Part shown: in pieces, positions 9,464 to 18,444 of the stretch
How positions within the stretch are numbered: position 1 is the first letter of the stretch
Layout of the letters: every line of letters starts with the position of its first letter
NCBI RefSeq assembly: GCF_963675395.1
Contig: NZ_OY776223.1
Location: 1,798,001-1,862,000 of the forward strand
DNA length: 64,000 nt
Source of the DNA: an uncultured Vibrio sp.
GTDB taxonomy: Bacteria > Pseudomonadota > Gammaproteobacteria > Enterobacterales > Vibrionaceae
Direction: 5' to 3'
Position numbers and translations under genes: made by a program
Notes under the pieces: generated by a model
What the model was told of the DNA's origin: nothing
What the model saw: only the letters and a program-made list of their open reading frames with translations
The model's database searches: none

Positions 9464-11179
9464 TTATGCCGATTTAATCTCTTCTCTTAATCCAGTAAAT
9501 TCTGGCATCAGAGAGATCAGTTTCTTGCTGTATTCATGCTGAGGAGCGGTAAACAGCTGCTCCGTTGGTGCCACTTCCAGTAGCGTACCCATCTGCATGA
9601 CACCGACTCGGTCACACATCTGACGAATGACCGGTAAGTCGTGACTGATAAACAACATAGTCAAGTTCAGCTCACTTTGCAGATCTTTAAGCAAGTTGAG
9701 AATCTGTGCCTGTACCGAAACATCCAACGCAGAAGTCGGCTCGTCACAGATCAAAAGGCGAGGTCGGGTTGCCAGCGCACGTGCAATAGAAATACGCTGA
9801 CGCTGACCACCTGAGAATTCGTGTGGATACTTCAGACCAGCCATACGTCCCAAACCAACGTGATCAAGCAAGTCATTCACGATTTGGCGTGTTTCTGCTT
9901 CATTTTTAGTCAGCTTATGGAAACGAATTGGCTCAGCAATGATATCGGCCACCTTCATACGAGGGTTCATCGACGTATAAGGGTTCTGGAACACCATCTG
10001 CATTTGACGGCGAACTGGGCGACGCTCTTTTTCTGACTTCATTGCCGTCAGGTCAAGGCCTTCAAACTTCACCTGACCGGAGTTTGGTTCATACAATCCA
10101 GCAATAACACGCGCAATCGTCGATTTACCAGAGCCAGACTCACCCACCAGACCAAAGGTCTCACCTTCGTGCACTTCAAAGCTGACATTATTCGACGCTT
10201 GTACGTACTCGCGGCGGCTTTCAAACAAAGAGTCTTTGGTGACAAAGCGCAGATTAACGTTTTTCACGTCCAACAACGGGCCAGTGTATTCACGTTGATC
10301 CTGACTTTGTCCCAGCCAATGGTTCTTAATATCGATCGGCTCCATTTCTGCCGCTTCTTCGATGTAGCTTACCAGAGGGAAACGATCGAGCTTTCTGTCT
10401 GAGCGAGGAACTGCGGAGATCAAGCTGCGAGTGTAGGAATGATCTGGGTTACCCAGTACTTTTGCTGTTGGGCCAAATTCAACCAGGTCACCCCGGTACA
10501 TGACCGCCACACGGTCAGTGACGTTCGACACCACCCCCATATCGTGTGTCACCAGCATACAACCAACGTTGTTCTTAACGCACAATTCACGAATCAGGTT
10601 CAGGATTTGGTCTTGGATTGAAACATCCAGAGCCGTCGTCGGTTCATCGGCAATGATCAGATCAGGCTCACCAGCCAGAGCAATGGCAATAACCACACGC
10701 TGACGCATACCGCCTGAAAATTGGTGAGGGTACTGTTTGAGACGGTTTTCTGGTTGAGGGATGCCCACTTGCTGCATTAGAGAAAGCGCACGTTGATACG
10801 CCTCTTCATCCGACACTTTCATGTTGGCATGAATGGTTTCTTTAAGCTGCTGCTCAACCGTAAACAGAGGGTTAAGAGAGGTCATTGGATCCTGGAAAAT
10901 AAAGCCTATTTTCGAACCACGCACCTTACGCATCGCTTCCGGGGATAAACCGGAAATCTTTTCTCCATCCAGAAATACGTCGCCACTAGCAACGCGACCC
11001 GGAGGACTAAGCAAATCAATAACAGCGTTCCCAACGGTGGATTTACCCGCACCTGATTCGCCAACAACACCCACAATCTCACCACGTTCAATTTGGAACG
11101 AAAGAGATTTCACGGCTGCGTGAACACCGTGTCGGGATGGATACTCAATACGAAGGTTTTTCACTTCTAATAGTGACAT
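9464..11179 (-). CDS. Double ABC ATPase of the peptide transporter (GsiA-like)
   Basis: A single 571-residue protein fuses the two ATPases that are separate DppD and DppF in other systems. Half one has Walker A GESGAGKSTVG, signature FSGGMRQRV and Walker B LIIADEPTTALD. Half two, from about residue 300, has GESGSGKSTIA, FSGGQRQRI and [12 protein letters not shown]. Each half keeps its D-loop and switch histidine (THDMGVV, SHDLPVI). It is the first gene of the operon, 91 bp before the binding-protein gene. ATP hydrolysis by the two halves should power the DppBC-type channel encoded downstream. Confidence 0.93.
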   Translation of the reverse strand: MSLLEVKNLRIEYPSRHGVHAAVKSLSFQIERGEIVGVVGESGAGKSTVGNAVIDLLSPPGRVASGDVFLDGEKISGLSPEAMRKVRGSKIGFIFQDPMTSLNPLFTVEQQLKETIHANMKVSDEEAYQRALSLMQQVGIPQPENRLKQYPHQFSGGMRQRVVIAIALAGEPDLIIADEPTTALDVSIQDQILNLIRELCVKNNVGCMLVTHDMGVVSNVTDRVAVMYRGDLVEFGPTAKVLGNPDHSYTRSLISAVPRSDRKLDRFPLVSYIEEAAEMEPIDIKNHWLGQSQDQREYTGPLLDVKNVNLRFVTKDSLFESRREYVQASNNVSFEVHEGETFGLVGESGSGKSTIARVIAGLYEPNSGQVKFEGLDLTAMKSEKERRPVRRQMQMVFQNPYTSMNPRMKVADIIAEPIRFHKLTKNEAETRQIVNDLLDHVGLGRMAGLKYPHEFSGGQRQRISIARALATRPRLLICDEPTSALDVSVQAQILNLLKDLQSELNLTMLFISHDLPVIRQMCDRVGVMQMGTLLEVAPTEQLFTAPQHEYSKKLISLMPEFTGLREEIKSA

Positions 11180-11865
11180 TTCAGACCTCTACTACCTTGT
11201 CTGTGTGGCATTGAATCACGCCCTCCTAGGACGCTCTTCATCACCTGAATGAATCCGTTCAAATTCAGAATAATACTCTGAAATTTTAATGCGGACACAA
11301 TTTGGCAAAAATCACACAAAAAAGCAACAATTAAAGTATTTTACGCCATGAAAATGTTAATTGAACGCATATTTGGCGAATAAAAATGCATTAATAAGTA
11401 TTTAACCATTTTCATATAAACCTATTTTTGTGCGCCATGCACCAATAAAAGCAGAAAAATGCTCTAGATTTATGCAAAAACCCAACATTAGACAAAACCA
11501 CATTATTCATAGGCAATTGTTAACATTAAACAAACAATATCTGGCATGAAATCGATCTCTTAGGCATAAAATTTCATCTAGAAACTGTATGGAGAGATAA
11601 AAAACCAAACCCGAATAACACTCAGTTAAAGTAAAACGTGAACTGTTTTGCAAAAAAGACTAATACTCTATTTTAGGCTAGTTATTCGAACTTGGTGGCC
11701 AAACGTACAACAATTGACACTGACAATCGTCCATTTAGGTTTATGTCGCTTTATGGGCCACTGGTTCTATCATGCTGTGGTTTAAGACTTTACGATACGG
11801 AAGAGCATGAGATAATAGATTAAATAGAAGCCCCAGTAGCAAAGTTGTAAATGATAGGAGCCCCT
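11180..11865. other. Long AT-rich divergent intergenic region
   Basis: This gap of 686 bp separates the transporter operon from the HAD gene. No coding potential was seen. It holds an imperfect inverted repeat (ATTCAGA/TCTGAAAT, 11263-11285) that overlaps TATTAT on the minus strand, a possible -10 for the transporter operon. It also holds a TTTACG-16-GATAAT pair at 11789-11816 facing the HAD gene. Its length and AT content suggest regulation by global factors, but I could not name a site. Confidence 0.4.
11789..11816 (+). promoter_or_regulatory. Candidate sigma-70 promoter for the HAD gene
   Basis: TTTACG and GATAAT are separated by 16 bp, ending 49 bp before the GTG start. This rests on consensus match only. 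Confidence 0.4.
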
Positions 11866-12591
11866 GTGCTGAAAGCGATTTTTTTTGATATGGACGAGAC
11901 TTTATGTGGCACATCTCAGGCCGATAAAGTGGCAGGGCAAGCATTTGCAAATTGGATGAAAACAACCTACCCACAGATCGCGGATGCTAATGCCTTCTTA
12001 CAGCGCTACTTACAAGGTGTGTATAAAAAGCTCAATGCAGAGTTTCCTCAGCTTGTCGCCTTACTGCCGGATGAAAATGCATTCCGTTGCGGCCTGATAC
12101 AAACCATCCTAGCAGAGCAAGGGATAGAAATAAGTGCCGAACAAGCCCAACAAGCGCAAAGCTTTTTTGACTCTGCACGTATGAATGCATTCTCCTTCCT
12201 ACCTGGGGTAAAAGAGATGCTGGCTGAACTACGTCAGCACTACACTCTCGTCGTGATCACTAACGGTCCAGTCTTCTCTCAGCATCCTAAACTGGCGGCA
12301 ACAGAGATGAGTGAGTGGGTCGATCACATTATTGTCGGTGGCGAAGAACCTGAAGAAAAGCCAGCGGCAAGTATCTTTCACAAGGCGCTCAAGCTAGCAG
12401 ATGTTAAACCAGAAGAGGCGCTTCATATTGGTGACTCCTTAGCAGCAGACATTGCAGGCGCGAACGACATGGATATTCTCAGCGTTTGGGTGAATCCAAA
12501 AGGTAGCGATAATCCAACGGATATTGAGCCAGACTACGAAGTCAAAGACACCGTAGAGCTAAAAGAAATTCTCAAAACACTCGCTCAGTAG
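11866..12591 (+). CDS. HAD-superfamily phosphatase
   Basis: The product has 241 residues when read from the GTG at 11866, chosen because AGGAG lies 5 bp upstream; an ATG 15 bp earlier overlaps that ribosome site. Motif I is FFDMDETLC with nucleophile D8 and acid/base D10. Motif II is VVITNG, motif III is the lysine in EEKPAASIF, and motif IV is GDSLAADIAGA. The helical cap between motifs I and II makes it a subclass I enzyme like N-acetylneuraminate-9-phosphatase or YjjG. It should remove phosphate from a small metabolite in the cytoplasm; the substrate is unknown. It is monocistronic. Confidence 0.88.
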   Translation: MLKAIFFDMDETLCGTSQADKVAGQAFANWMKTTYPQIADANAFLQRYLQGVYKKLNAEFPQLVALLPDENAFRCGLIQTILAEQGIEISAEQAQQAQSFFDSARMNAFSFLPGVKEMLAELRQHYTLVVITNGPVFSQHPKLAATEMSEWVDHIIVGGEEPEEKPAASIFHKALKLADVKPEEALHIGDSLAADIAGANDMDILSVWVNPKGSDNPTDIEPDYEVKDTVELKEILKTLAQ

Positions 12592-12615
12592 CATGGATTA
12601 AATGGTAAAAAAACA

Positions 12616-12641
12616 AAACCCCAGCCACTGCGCTGGGGTTT
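12616..12641. terminator. Bidirectional terminator between HAD gene and tRNA cluster
   Basis: AACCCCAGC and GCTGGGGTT form the stem. The T-rich tract is modest on the plus side (TTTGTTTT) and strong on the minus side (T4GT7), so it also ends read-through from the tRNA cluster. Confidence 0.85.
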
Positions 12642-12714
12642 GTTTTATCGGCTGAAATAGCTTTTGGGTTACTGGTGGTCGAAAGCTCTTTGACCTAACA
12701 GTAGAGGCGTAAAA

Positions 12715-12818
12715 TGGTGACCGATGAAGAACCAGAATTTGAACATCAGGCGACCCCCGCCCCTCTGGTCCGCTATATTCCAAAGAATGAGATGCCCTAC
12801 CAAGCTGCGCTATTCATG
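12715..12818 (-). pseudogene. tRNA-Pro-derived remnant B
   Basis: Read on the minus strand it keeps the D-arm region (AGCGCAGCTTGGTAG), the GACCAGAGG segment next to the former anticodon stem, and a 3' ACCA end of a tRNA-Pro. The anticodon loop is replaced by about 23 nt (TCTCATT...ATAGCGG) and the T arm carries an insertion around CTGATGTT. The same two changes occur in the remnant at 13222-13320. It lies beyond the cluster's main terminator, so it is probably transcribed only by read-through. Confidence 0.7.
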
Positions 12819-12878
12819 ATCTGTAGACGTACCCCCCGATAATTCTATCGCGGACGGCTAGTTGGGGCTTTCTAATAG

Positions 12879-12930
12879 TGGTCGGTGAAGAGGAATTCGA
12901 TGCGACTGGGCGTCCAGCCCCCGACCCTTT
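12879..12930 (-). pseudogene. tRNA-Pro 3'-half remnant C
   Basis: Only the 3' acceptor/T-arm half of tRNA-Pro is recognisable (CTCTTCACCGACCA end and AAGGGTCGGGGG upstream). The rest is not tRNA-like. Confidence 0.6.
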
Positions 12931-12957
12931 GCAATCAATGTCTAAAACTCAGAATGC

Positions 12958-12988
12958 AAAAAGGCCTCGACATTTCTGTCGAGGCCTT
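12958..12988 (-). terminator. Terminator of the tRNA operon
   Basis: On the minus strand AAGGCCTCGACA pairs with TGTCGAGGCCTT, followed by a T5 run. It begins 8 bp after the CCA of the last intact tRNA-Pro. Confidence 0.9.
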
Positions 12989-12995
12989 CGAATGG

Positions 12996-13072
<77 letters not shown>

Positions 13073-13096
13073 AGCATGTATTCTTTAAAGAAAGAA

Positions 13097-13172
13097 TGGG
13101 GTGGCTAACGAGACTTGAACTCGCGACAACCGGAATCACAATCCGGGGCTCTACCAACTGAGCTATAGCCAC
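13097..13172 (-). tRNA. tRNA-His(GUG), copy 1
   Basis: 76 nt with encoded CCA. The anticodon loop ATTGTGATT region gives GUG. The base before the 5' end is G on the transcribed strand, so G-1 is encoded, opposite the discriminator C. Identical to copy 2. Confidence 0.96.
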
Positions 13173-13221
13173 CATCAAATTGTCATGTTTACCGCTTACT
13201 GTAAGCCATAAACTTTAATAG

Positions 13222-13320
13222 TGGTCGGTGAAGAGCGTGATTTAAACATCAGACGAACCACCGACCCTCTGGTCCGCTATTCTCAAAAAATGAGATGCGC
13301 TACCAAGGTGCGCTATTACC
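13222..13320 (-). pseudogene. tRNA-Pro-derived remnant A
   Basis: It keeps the 3' CACCGACCA end and most of the D-arm sequence of tRNA-Pro. The anticodon arm is replaced by a segment that itself forms the hairpin TCTCA/TGAGA, and the T arm carries an insertion. It lies inside the operon between the two intact Pro-His pairs, so it must be part of the precursor RNA. It cannot function as a proline tRNA because the UGG anticodon is gone. Confidence 0.75.
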
Positions 13321-13345
13321 AGATAAACTCATAATAGCTAAATAG

Positions 13346-13422
<77 letters not shown>

Positions 13423-13494
13423 ACTTATGTTTTATCTCGACTCTAAATCAAGACAGGAAGCAATGCTACCTTGTTCTTCCTAAAAAAGAAAGAA

Positions 13495-13570
13495 TGGGGT
13501 GGCTAACGAGACTTGAACTCGCGACAACCGGAATCACAATCCGGGGCTCTACCAACTGAGCTATAGCCAC
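13495..13570 (-). tRNA. tRNA-His(GUG), copy 2
   Basis: 76 nt with encoded CCA and anticodon GUG. Identical to copy 1; the flanking GAATGGGG is also repeated, indicating duplication of a Pro-His unit. Confidence 0.96.
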
Positions 13571-13603
13571 CACTGAGTTTTACCGACTTATCCTCCGGGG
13601 TAA

Positions 13604-13680
<77 letters not shown>

Positions 13681-13701
13681 ATGCCCTATCGGCGGAGTGG
13701 A

Positions 13702-13730
13702 ATAATACGGATATCACACTATGCCGTCTA
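13702..13730 (-). promoter_or_regulatory. Promoter of the tRNA operon
   Basis: On the minus strand TAGACG and TATTAT are 17 bp apart, followed by a GC-rich discriminator, as expected for a stringently controlled stable-RNA promoter. It lies about 20 bp upstream of tRNA-Arg. Confidence 0.65.
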
Positions 13731-13978
13731 GTACTTTTTTTACTTTTTTTATCGTTTGGTCTCTTTTTCGACAGTTATATGCCTTTAAAGAGAATTTTTG
13801 ATGTGATTCACGCCCTGTCATGGATAACTTGTTGTTTAATGCAACAAGCTATCGGGATATAATCACTCATTATTTACATTGATTTAACAGCTGCAACCAA
13901 GTTGTCTAATCATTCTATGCCATTGAAGTGGTTTTATCGGGCTTCTTTAATCGGTATCAATACTCTAACTATATAAAT

Positions 13979-13995
13979 AGGTAAGTCACTTACCT
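13979..13995 (+). promoter_or_regulatory. Palindrome in the cytochrome c leader
   Basis: AGGTAAGTCACTTACCT is a perfect 8+1+8 inverted repeat, 6 bp after a TATAAA element and 21 bp before the chosen start codon. It could be an operator or a short 5' hairpin. I do not recognise it as a known site. Confidence 0.45.
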
Positions 13996-14016
13996 CGGGA
14001 ATGTGAAGTGGGTTTA

Positions 14017-14430
14017 ATGGATATGTCTCGACAAATGATTAGCGTTTTGTTCGCTGCCTTAACGTTTTCTACGGCAGCTTTAGCTTCTGACATCAGCCAA
14101 AGTGAATACGATGCGATCGCAGAACGCATCAAACCTGTCGGCGATGTTTATCTAGCAGGCTCTGAGCCTGTAAAAGCAGAACCAACCGGTCCTCGTGATG
14201 GCGCAACAGTTTACGGTACTTTTTGTATTGCTTGTCACGCATCTGGTGTAAATGGTGCTCCGAAGATTGGCAATGCTGACGAATGGGCGCCTCGTATCGC
14301 TCAAGGTAAAGATGTACTAATCAAACATGCACTTGAAGGCTTCAACGCGATGCCAGCTAAAGGTACGTGTATGGACTGTTCTGACGACGAGATCACGGCA
14401 GCTATCGATCATATGATTGCAGGTCTGTAA
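14017..14430 (+). CDS. Cytochrome c5-type periplasmic electron carrier
   Basis: About 137 residues. A signal peptide ending in TAALAS is followed by a mature region with a single haem site CIACH at about residues 70-74. The axial methionine is likely in FNAMPAKG, and a second cysteine pair, CMDC, is the disulfide typical of cytochrome c5. The ATGs at 14017 and 14023 are both possible; both sit after GAAGTGGG. It should shuttle electrons in the periplasm, for example from the bc1 complex to a terminal oxidase. It is monocistronic and ends at a terminator. Confidence 0.9.
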   Translation: MDMSRQMISVLFAALTFSTAALASDISQSEYDAIAERIKPVGDVYLAGSEPVKAEPTGPRDGATVYGTFCIACHASGVNGAPKIGNADEWAPRIAQGKDVLIKHALEGFNAMPAKGTCMDCSDDEITAAIDHMIAGL

Positions 14431-14458
14431 TTCGTCTTGAATCAAAGCGTTAAAAGAG

Positions 14459-14487
14459 AAAGGCTTGCCACTTGGCAAGCCTTTTTA
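14459..14487 (+). terminator. Terminator after cytochrome c5
   Basis: AGGCTTGCCA and TGGCAAGCCT pair with a two-base loop, followed by T5; 30 bp past the stop and just before the convergent rep gene. Confidence 0.85.
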
Positions 14488-14513
14488 TTTGCTGTTTGAT
14501 GATTTAGATGATG

Positions 14514-16529
14514 TTACTTCTTAAACATCGAGCGTAAGTTGGCAATGTGCGCCTGGCCTTTCGCCATTCGCTCTTCTTGCGATACTGGCTTTTTGTTGAC
14601 TTCCCATTCCACATCATCGAAAGGCAATTCATCAAGGAATCGGCTTTGCGTCGGCTTGATTAACTCACCATACTGACGGCGTTCTTTACACATCGTAAAA
14701 GTCAGCTCTCTCTGGGCACGAGTAATCCCCACGTACATCAGGCGACGTTCTTCTTCTACGTTGTCTTCATCGATACTGGTTTGATGCGGCAAAATGCCTT
14801 CTTCTGAACCAATCAGATAAACGTAAGGGAATTCCAGACCTTTTGAGGCATGCAATGTCATCAATTGTACCGCATCGCTGTCTTCGTCCTCTTCCCCGCG
14901 CTCCATCATGTCACGCAAGGTTAAACGCTGAACCACCTCTTTTAACGTCTTCTCTTCCTGATCGTAATTGTCGCCCTCTAAATCAGCCACAATCCAGGAA
15001 TAGAGATCTGACACGTTCTTCATGCGCATCTCAGCCGCTTTCGGGCTAGCGGAGGTTTCGTATAACCAGTCTTCGTAATTGATGTCACGAACCAGTGAAC
15101 GTACCGCAGCCACGGTATCGCCTCTTTCCGCCTGATCAGCAATAGCGACTAACCACTGAGTGAAGCGTCGCAAGTTTTCCAGACCTCGACCAGTCAAGTG
15201 CTGTTCGAGACCCATTTCAAAACTGGCTTCAAATAAGCTCTTGCCACGCATATTGGCGTAACTACCCAATTTTTCTAACGTTACTGGACCAATTTCACGT
15301 CGGGGCGTGTTGACGATGCGCAGAAAGGCGTTGTCATCGTCCGGGTTCACCAGTACTCGAAGATACGCCATGATGTCTTTAATTTCTGCACGAGCAAAGA
15401 AAGAGGTGCCGCCCGAGATTTTGTATGGCACACGGTTTTGCATCAGCGACTTTTCAATTAAACGTGACTGATGGTTACCACGATATAAAATCGAGTAGTC
15501 TCGGTATTCCGTGCGGTTGAGGAACTTGTGTGCAATCAGTTCACCCGTAACGCGCTCCGCTTCATGCTCTTCATTTTTTGCCAGCAGTACTTTGAGTTTT
15601 TCACCATCTGGGATCTCAGAGAATAGCGTCTTCTCATACACGTGCGGGTTGTTGGCAATGAGAATATTGGCAGCACGAAGAATACGACTGGTAGATCGAT
15701 AGTTTTGCTCTAGTTTAATCAGGCGCAAATTCGGGTAGTCTTCACCCAGTAGCACTAAGTTCTGTGGCTTCGCACCACGCCATGAATAGATAGACTGGTC
15801 ATCATCCCCTACGACGGTTAGACGGCCGCGCTCACCGACAATGTGTTTTACCAGCTCGTATTGACTGGTATTGGTATCTTGGTACTCGTCCACCAGCAGG
15901 TAGCGGATACGGCTCTGCCAACGCTGACGCACATCTTCATTAGTACGTAACAGCAGTACTGGCATCAAAATCAAATCATCAAAATCGAGCGCGTTGTACG
16001 CTTTCATCTGCTTTTGGTACATATCGAAGCAGAAGGCAAATAACTGCTGTTGCTCACCTTTCGCCTGAGCTTTCACCTGCTCTGGCGTTAGCATGTCGTT
16101 CTTCCAGTTAGAGATTGAACTCATCAGCTGACGCAGCAGATCTTTATCCCCGTCGAGCTGCTTTTCGGTTAGCTCTTTGAGTAGCGCGAGTTGGTCTTGA
16201 TCGTCAAATAAGGAGAAGCCTGCTTTTAAACCAAGCTGCTTGTACTCACGCTTAATGATGTTCAAACCCAAGGTGTGAAAAGTCGACACCATCAAACCTT
16301 TAGATTCTGCTTTACCTAACGTTTGACCTACCCGCTCTTTCATTTCTCGTGCGGCTTTATTGGTAAACGTTACCGCTGCAATATTTCGCGCTTTGTAGCC
16401 ACATTGCTGAACCAAATAAGCAATTTTATTGGTGATAACACGAGTTTTACCCGAGCCAGCACCTGCCAGCACCAAACACGGACCAGATACGTACTTTACG
16501 GCTTCATCTTGACTAGGGTTCAGCTTCAT
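14514..16529 (-). CDS. rep: ATP-dependent DNA helicase Rep
   Basis: The product has 671 residues from [11 protein letters not shown], close to the 673 of E. coli Rep; an upstream in-frame start would add 21 residues that do not belong to the family. Motif I is GAGSGKT at 23-29, and motif II is VDEYQDTN. Further superfamily 1A motifs are [31 protein letters not shown] and VGITRAQ. It is a 3'-5' helicase that helps forks through protein roadblocks and assists PriC-dependent restart. It is divergent from the efflux regulator gene. Confidence 0.95.
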   Translation of the reverse strand: MKLNPSQDEAVKYVSGPCLVLAGAGSGKTRVITNKIAYLVQQCGYKARNIAAVTFTNKAAREMKERVGQTLGKAESKGLMVSTFHTLGLNIIKREYKQLGLKAGFSLFDDQDQLALLKELTEKQLDGDKDLLRQLMSSISNWKNDMLTPEQVKAQAKGEQQQLFAFCFDMYQKQMKAYNALDFDDLILMPVLLLRTNEDVRQRWQSRIRYLLVDEYQDTNTSQYELVKHIVGERGRLTVVGDDDQSIYSWRGAKPQNLVLLGEDYPNLRLIKLEQNYRSTSRILRAANILIANNPHVYEKTLFSEIPDGEKLKVLLAKNEEHEAERVTGELIAHKFLNRTEYRDYSILYRGNHQSRLIEKSLMQNRVPYKISGGTSFFARAEIKDIMAYLRVLVNPDDDNAFLRIVNTPRREIGPVTLEKLGSYANMRGKSLFEASFEMGLEQHLTGRGLENLRRFTQWLVAIADQAERGDTVAAVRSLVRDINYEDWLYETSASPKAAEMRMKNVSDLYSWIVADLEGDNYDQEEKTLKEVVQRLTLRDMMERGEEDEDSDAVQLMTLHASKGLEFPYVYLIGSEEGILPHQTSIDEDNVEEERRLMYVGITRAQRELTFTMCKERRQYGELIKPTQSRFLDELPFDDVEWEVNKKPVSQEERMAKGQAHIANLRSMFKK

Positions 16530-16665
16530 AGAATTTCTCAGCGGGCAATAAACGTGGCGCCTATGATAATAGTGAGAATGAACGATTACCACGTTTATCA
16601 GCCTTCCGTTTGTCAGTGTTGACTAACTCCATTTATAGCAAAGTAAAAATTTAATAACTTTTTTA

Positions 16666-16713
16666 TTGCACACTCGTATAGCTTTAAGTCTATAATGAAT
16701 GAACGTTCATTCA
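16666..16713 (+). promoter_or_regulatory. Promoter and palindromic operator of the efflux operon
   Basis: TTGCAC (16666) and a perfect TATAAT (16691) are 19 bp apart. The 18 bp perfect palindrome TGAATGAACGTTCATTCA (16696-16713) starts on the last base of the -10 box and covers the expected transcription start. This is the classic layout for autorepression by the TetR-type regulator encoded next. Confidence 0.85.
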
Positions 16714-16727
16714 CTAGAAGTGGAACT

Positions 16728-17309
16728 ATGTCGAGTAATACAACTTTAGATAAAAAAGCTCAGATTCTTTGTGCGGCGGAAAAACTGATTGCTGAGCTGG
16801 GTTTTCAGGGGTTTTCGATGCAGAAGCTAGCCAAAGAAGCGGGTGTGGCGGCTGGCACTATCTATCGTTACTTTTCCGATAAGAACCACCTTTTAGACGA
16901 AGTTAGATTAAACGTCGCAAAGCGCATTGCAATAGAAGTGCAAGCCGGCGTGAGCGACGATATGCCTTTAAAAGAACGTTATACAAAAATGTGGCTTAAC
17001 ATTTGGTGTTTAGCTGGCTCAAATGTGGACACATTGAACAATAGAGTTCAATATCAATCCCTGCCCTATGCAAGCAATAGAATAACGCTGGAACTTGAGC
17101 GTAAAATGTTTGATCAGGTAGACCGACTATTTGACCAAGGTAAAGAGCAAGGAGTGTTTAAGCCACTCGACAATATGATCCTTTCGGGACTGAGTTTCGA
17201 GGCGACCGTTGCACTCGCCCGACATCATGCCCTGGGGTTTTATCAACTGGACGAAGCAGCCATAGAAGCCGCCATTGAAGCCAGTTGGGACGCAATCATT
17301 CAACACTAA
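16728..17309 (+). CDS. vexR: TetR-family repressor of the RND efflux operon (VexR-like)
   Basis: The product has 193 residues from MSSNTTLDKK. A more upstream ATG lies within the -10 box and operator, so it cannot be used. The helix-turn-helix is at about residues 25-50 (FSMQKLAKEAGVAAGTIYRY). The C-terminal half is a variable ligand-binding domain. It overlaps no neighbour and is followed 17 bp later by the adaptor gene, giving a regulator-adaptor-pump operon like V. cholerae vexRAB. It probably represses the operon through the palindrome upstream until a drug or bile-type ligand binds. Position next to rep/cytochrome c5 and ilvY-ilvC fits the V. cholerae locus as I remember it. Confidence 0.85.
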   Translation: MSSNTTLDKKAQILCAAEKLIAELGFQGFSMQKLAKEAGVAAGTIYRYFSDKNHLLDEVRLNVAKRIAIEVQAGVSDDMPLKERYTKMWLNIWCLAGSNVDTLNNRVQYQSLPYASNRITLELERKMFDQVDRLFDQGKEQGVFKPLDNMILSGLSFEATVALARHHALGFYQLDEAAIEAAIEASWDAIIQH

Positions 17310-17326
17310 TTGGAGTTCTGACCAGA

Positions 17327-18433
17327 ATGAAAAAGTGGACTTTTTTTATGTTACTTATCGCAATCTTGCTGTTCGGCAGTGTGATAGGTTTCAACTTATT
17401 CAAGCAACAGAAGATTGCCGAATACATGGCGAATCGCCCGGAAGCTGAATTTCCCGTAACCGTAACTGACGTACAGTCAGTTGATTGGGTACCGGTGATT
17501 GAGGCAATTGGCTTTATCGAGCCTAACCAAGGGGTGACGGTAGCGAACGAGACAAGTGGCGTCATTGACCAAATCGCTTTTGAATCTGGAACTCAAGTGA
17601 AGGAAGGCCAGGATTTGGTACTTCTTGATTCAGCTGTTGAGAAAGCCAACCTGAAAAGTGCACAAGCGAAGCTGCCAGCTGCTGAAGCAAAATACAAGCG
17701 TTACCAAGGCCTGTACAAAAAAGGGTCGATTTCTAAAGAGTCTTATGATGAAGCAGAAGCGAATTACTTTTCTCTTAGCGCTGACATCGAGAGCTTAAAA
17801 GCGGCGATCGACCGTCGTGAAATCAAAGCGCCATTTTCAGGTGTGGTTGGTATCCGTAATGTTTACCTAGGTCAGTACCTGCAAGCGGGTACCGATATCG
17901 TGCGTCTTGAAGATACCAGCGTTATGCGTCTGCGTTTCACAGTGCCACAGACCGATATTTCTCGTATCCACATCAGCCAAGCTGTCGATATTTTTGTCGA
18001 TGCTTACCCAGAAATCGCCTTCAAAGGGTCAATTACAGCCATTGAGCCAGCGGTTAATGTACAGAGTGGTCTGATCCAGGTACAAGCAGATATTCCAAAT
18101 AACGACGGAAAACTACGTAGTGGTATGTTCGCTCGAGCGAATATCATCCTGCCTACACTTGAAAACCAGGTGACTCTGCCGCAAACCGCGATTACTTACA
18201 CACTTTACGGTGACAGTATTTACATCGTATCTGAAGAAGATGGCGAAAAGCGTGTAACACAGCAAGTGGTTAAAGTGGGTGAGCGTACAAAAGACATCGT
18301 ACACATTCTTGAGGGCGTTAAGCCAGGTGATGTGGTAGTGACCTCAGGTCAGATTCGTCTGAGTAACCACGCTAAAGTCCGTGTCGTAGAAAGCGATGCA
18401 ACGACTCCACCAACTGAAACACCAATGCTGTAA
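17327..18433 (+). CDS. vexA: RND efflux periplasmic adaptor (VexA-like)
   Basis: The product has 368 residues from MKKWTFFMLL; GGAG lies 11 bp upstream. An N-terminal membrane anchor or uncleaved signal (residues about 4-22) is followed by a lipoyl half-motif (EAIGFIEPNQGVTVANETSG). Next come a short alpha-helical hairpin (about 95-140, KRYQGLYKKGSISKESYDEA), the second lipoyl half (IKAPFSGVVGIRNVYLGQYL), the beta-barrel and the membrane-proximal domain. It bridges the inner-membrane pump and a TolC-type outer-membrane channel. No tolC gene is present here, so the channel is supplied from elsewhere. Confidence 0.9.
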   Translation: MKKWTFFMLLIAILLFGSVIGFNLFKQQKIAEYMANRPEAEFPVTVTDVQSVDWVPVIEAIGFIEPNQGVTVANETSGVIDQIAFESGTQVKEGQDLVLLDSAVEKANLKSAQAKLPAAEAKYKRYQGLYKKGSISKESYDEAEANYFSLSADIESLKAAIDRREIKAPFSGVVGIRNVYLGQYLQAGTDIVRLEDTSVMRLRFTVPQTDISRIHISQAVDIFVDAYPEIAFKGSITAIEPAVNVQSGLIQVQADIPNNDGKLRSGMFARANIILPTLENQVTLPQTAITYTLYGDSIYIVSEEDGEKRVTQQVVKVGERTKDIVHILEGVKPGDVVVTSGQIRLSNHAKVRVVESDATTPPTETPML

Positions 18434-18444
18434 TCGGAGGCTTC

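Larger units (their letters stand above)
12592..12995. other. Gene-free stretch downstream of the tRNA cluster
   Basis: About 400 bp without a protein gene. It contains two terminators (12616-12641 and 12958-12988) and two tRNA-Pro-derived remnants (12715-12818 and 12879-12930). Small open frames here merely read across tRNA-like sequence. Confidence 0.6.
13681..14016. other. Divergent tRNA operon/cytochrome c intergenic region
   Basis: 336 bp without a gene. It holds the tRNA promoter, T-rich tracts at about 13733-13770, an inverted repeat CTTGTTG/CAACAAG (13828-13848), an AT-rich TATAAA element near 13973 and the palindrome at 13979-13995. Confidence 0.5.

Noticed and set aside
16695..16727. 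Upstream ATG start for the TetR-family regulator
   Set aside because: It falls inside the -10 box and operator, so it would not be in the transcript.
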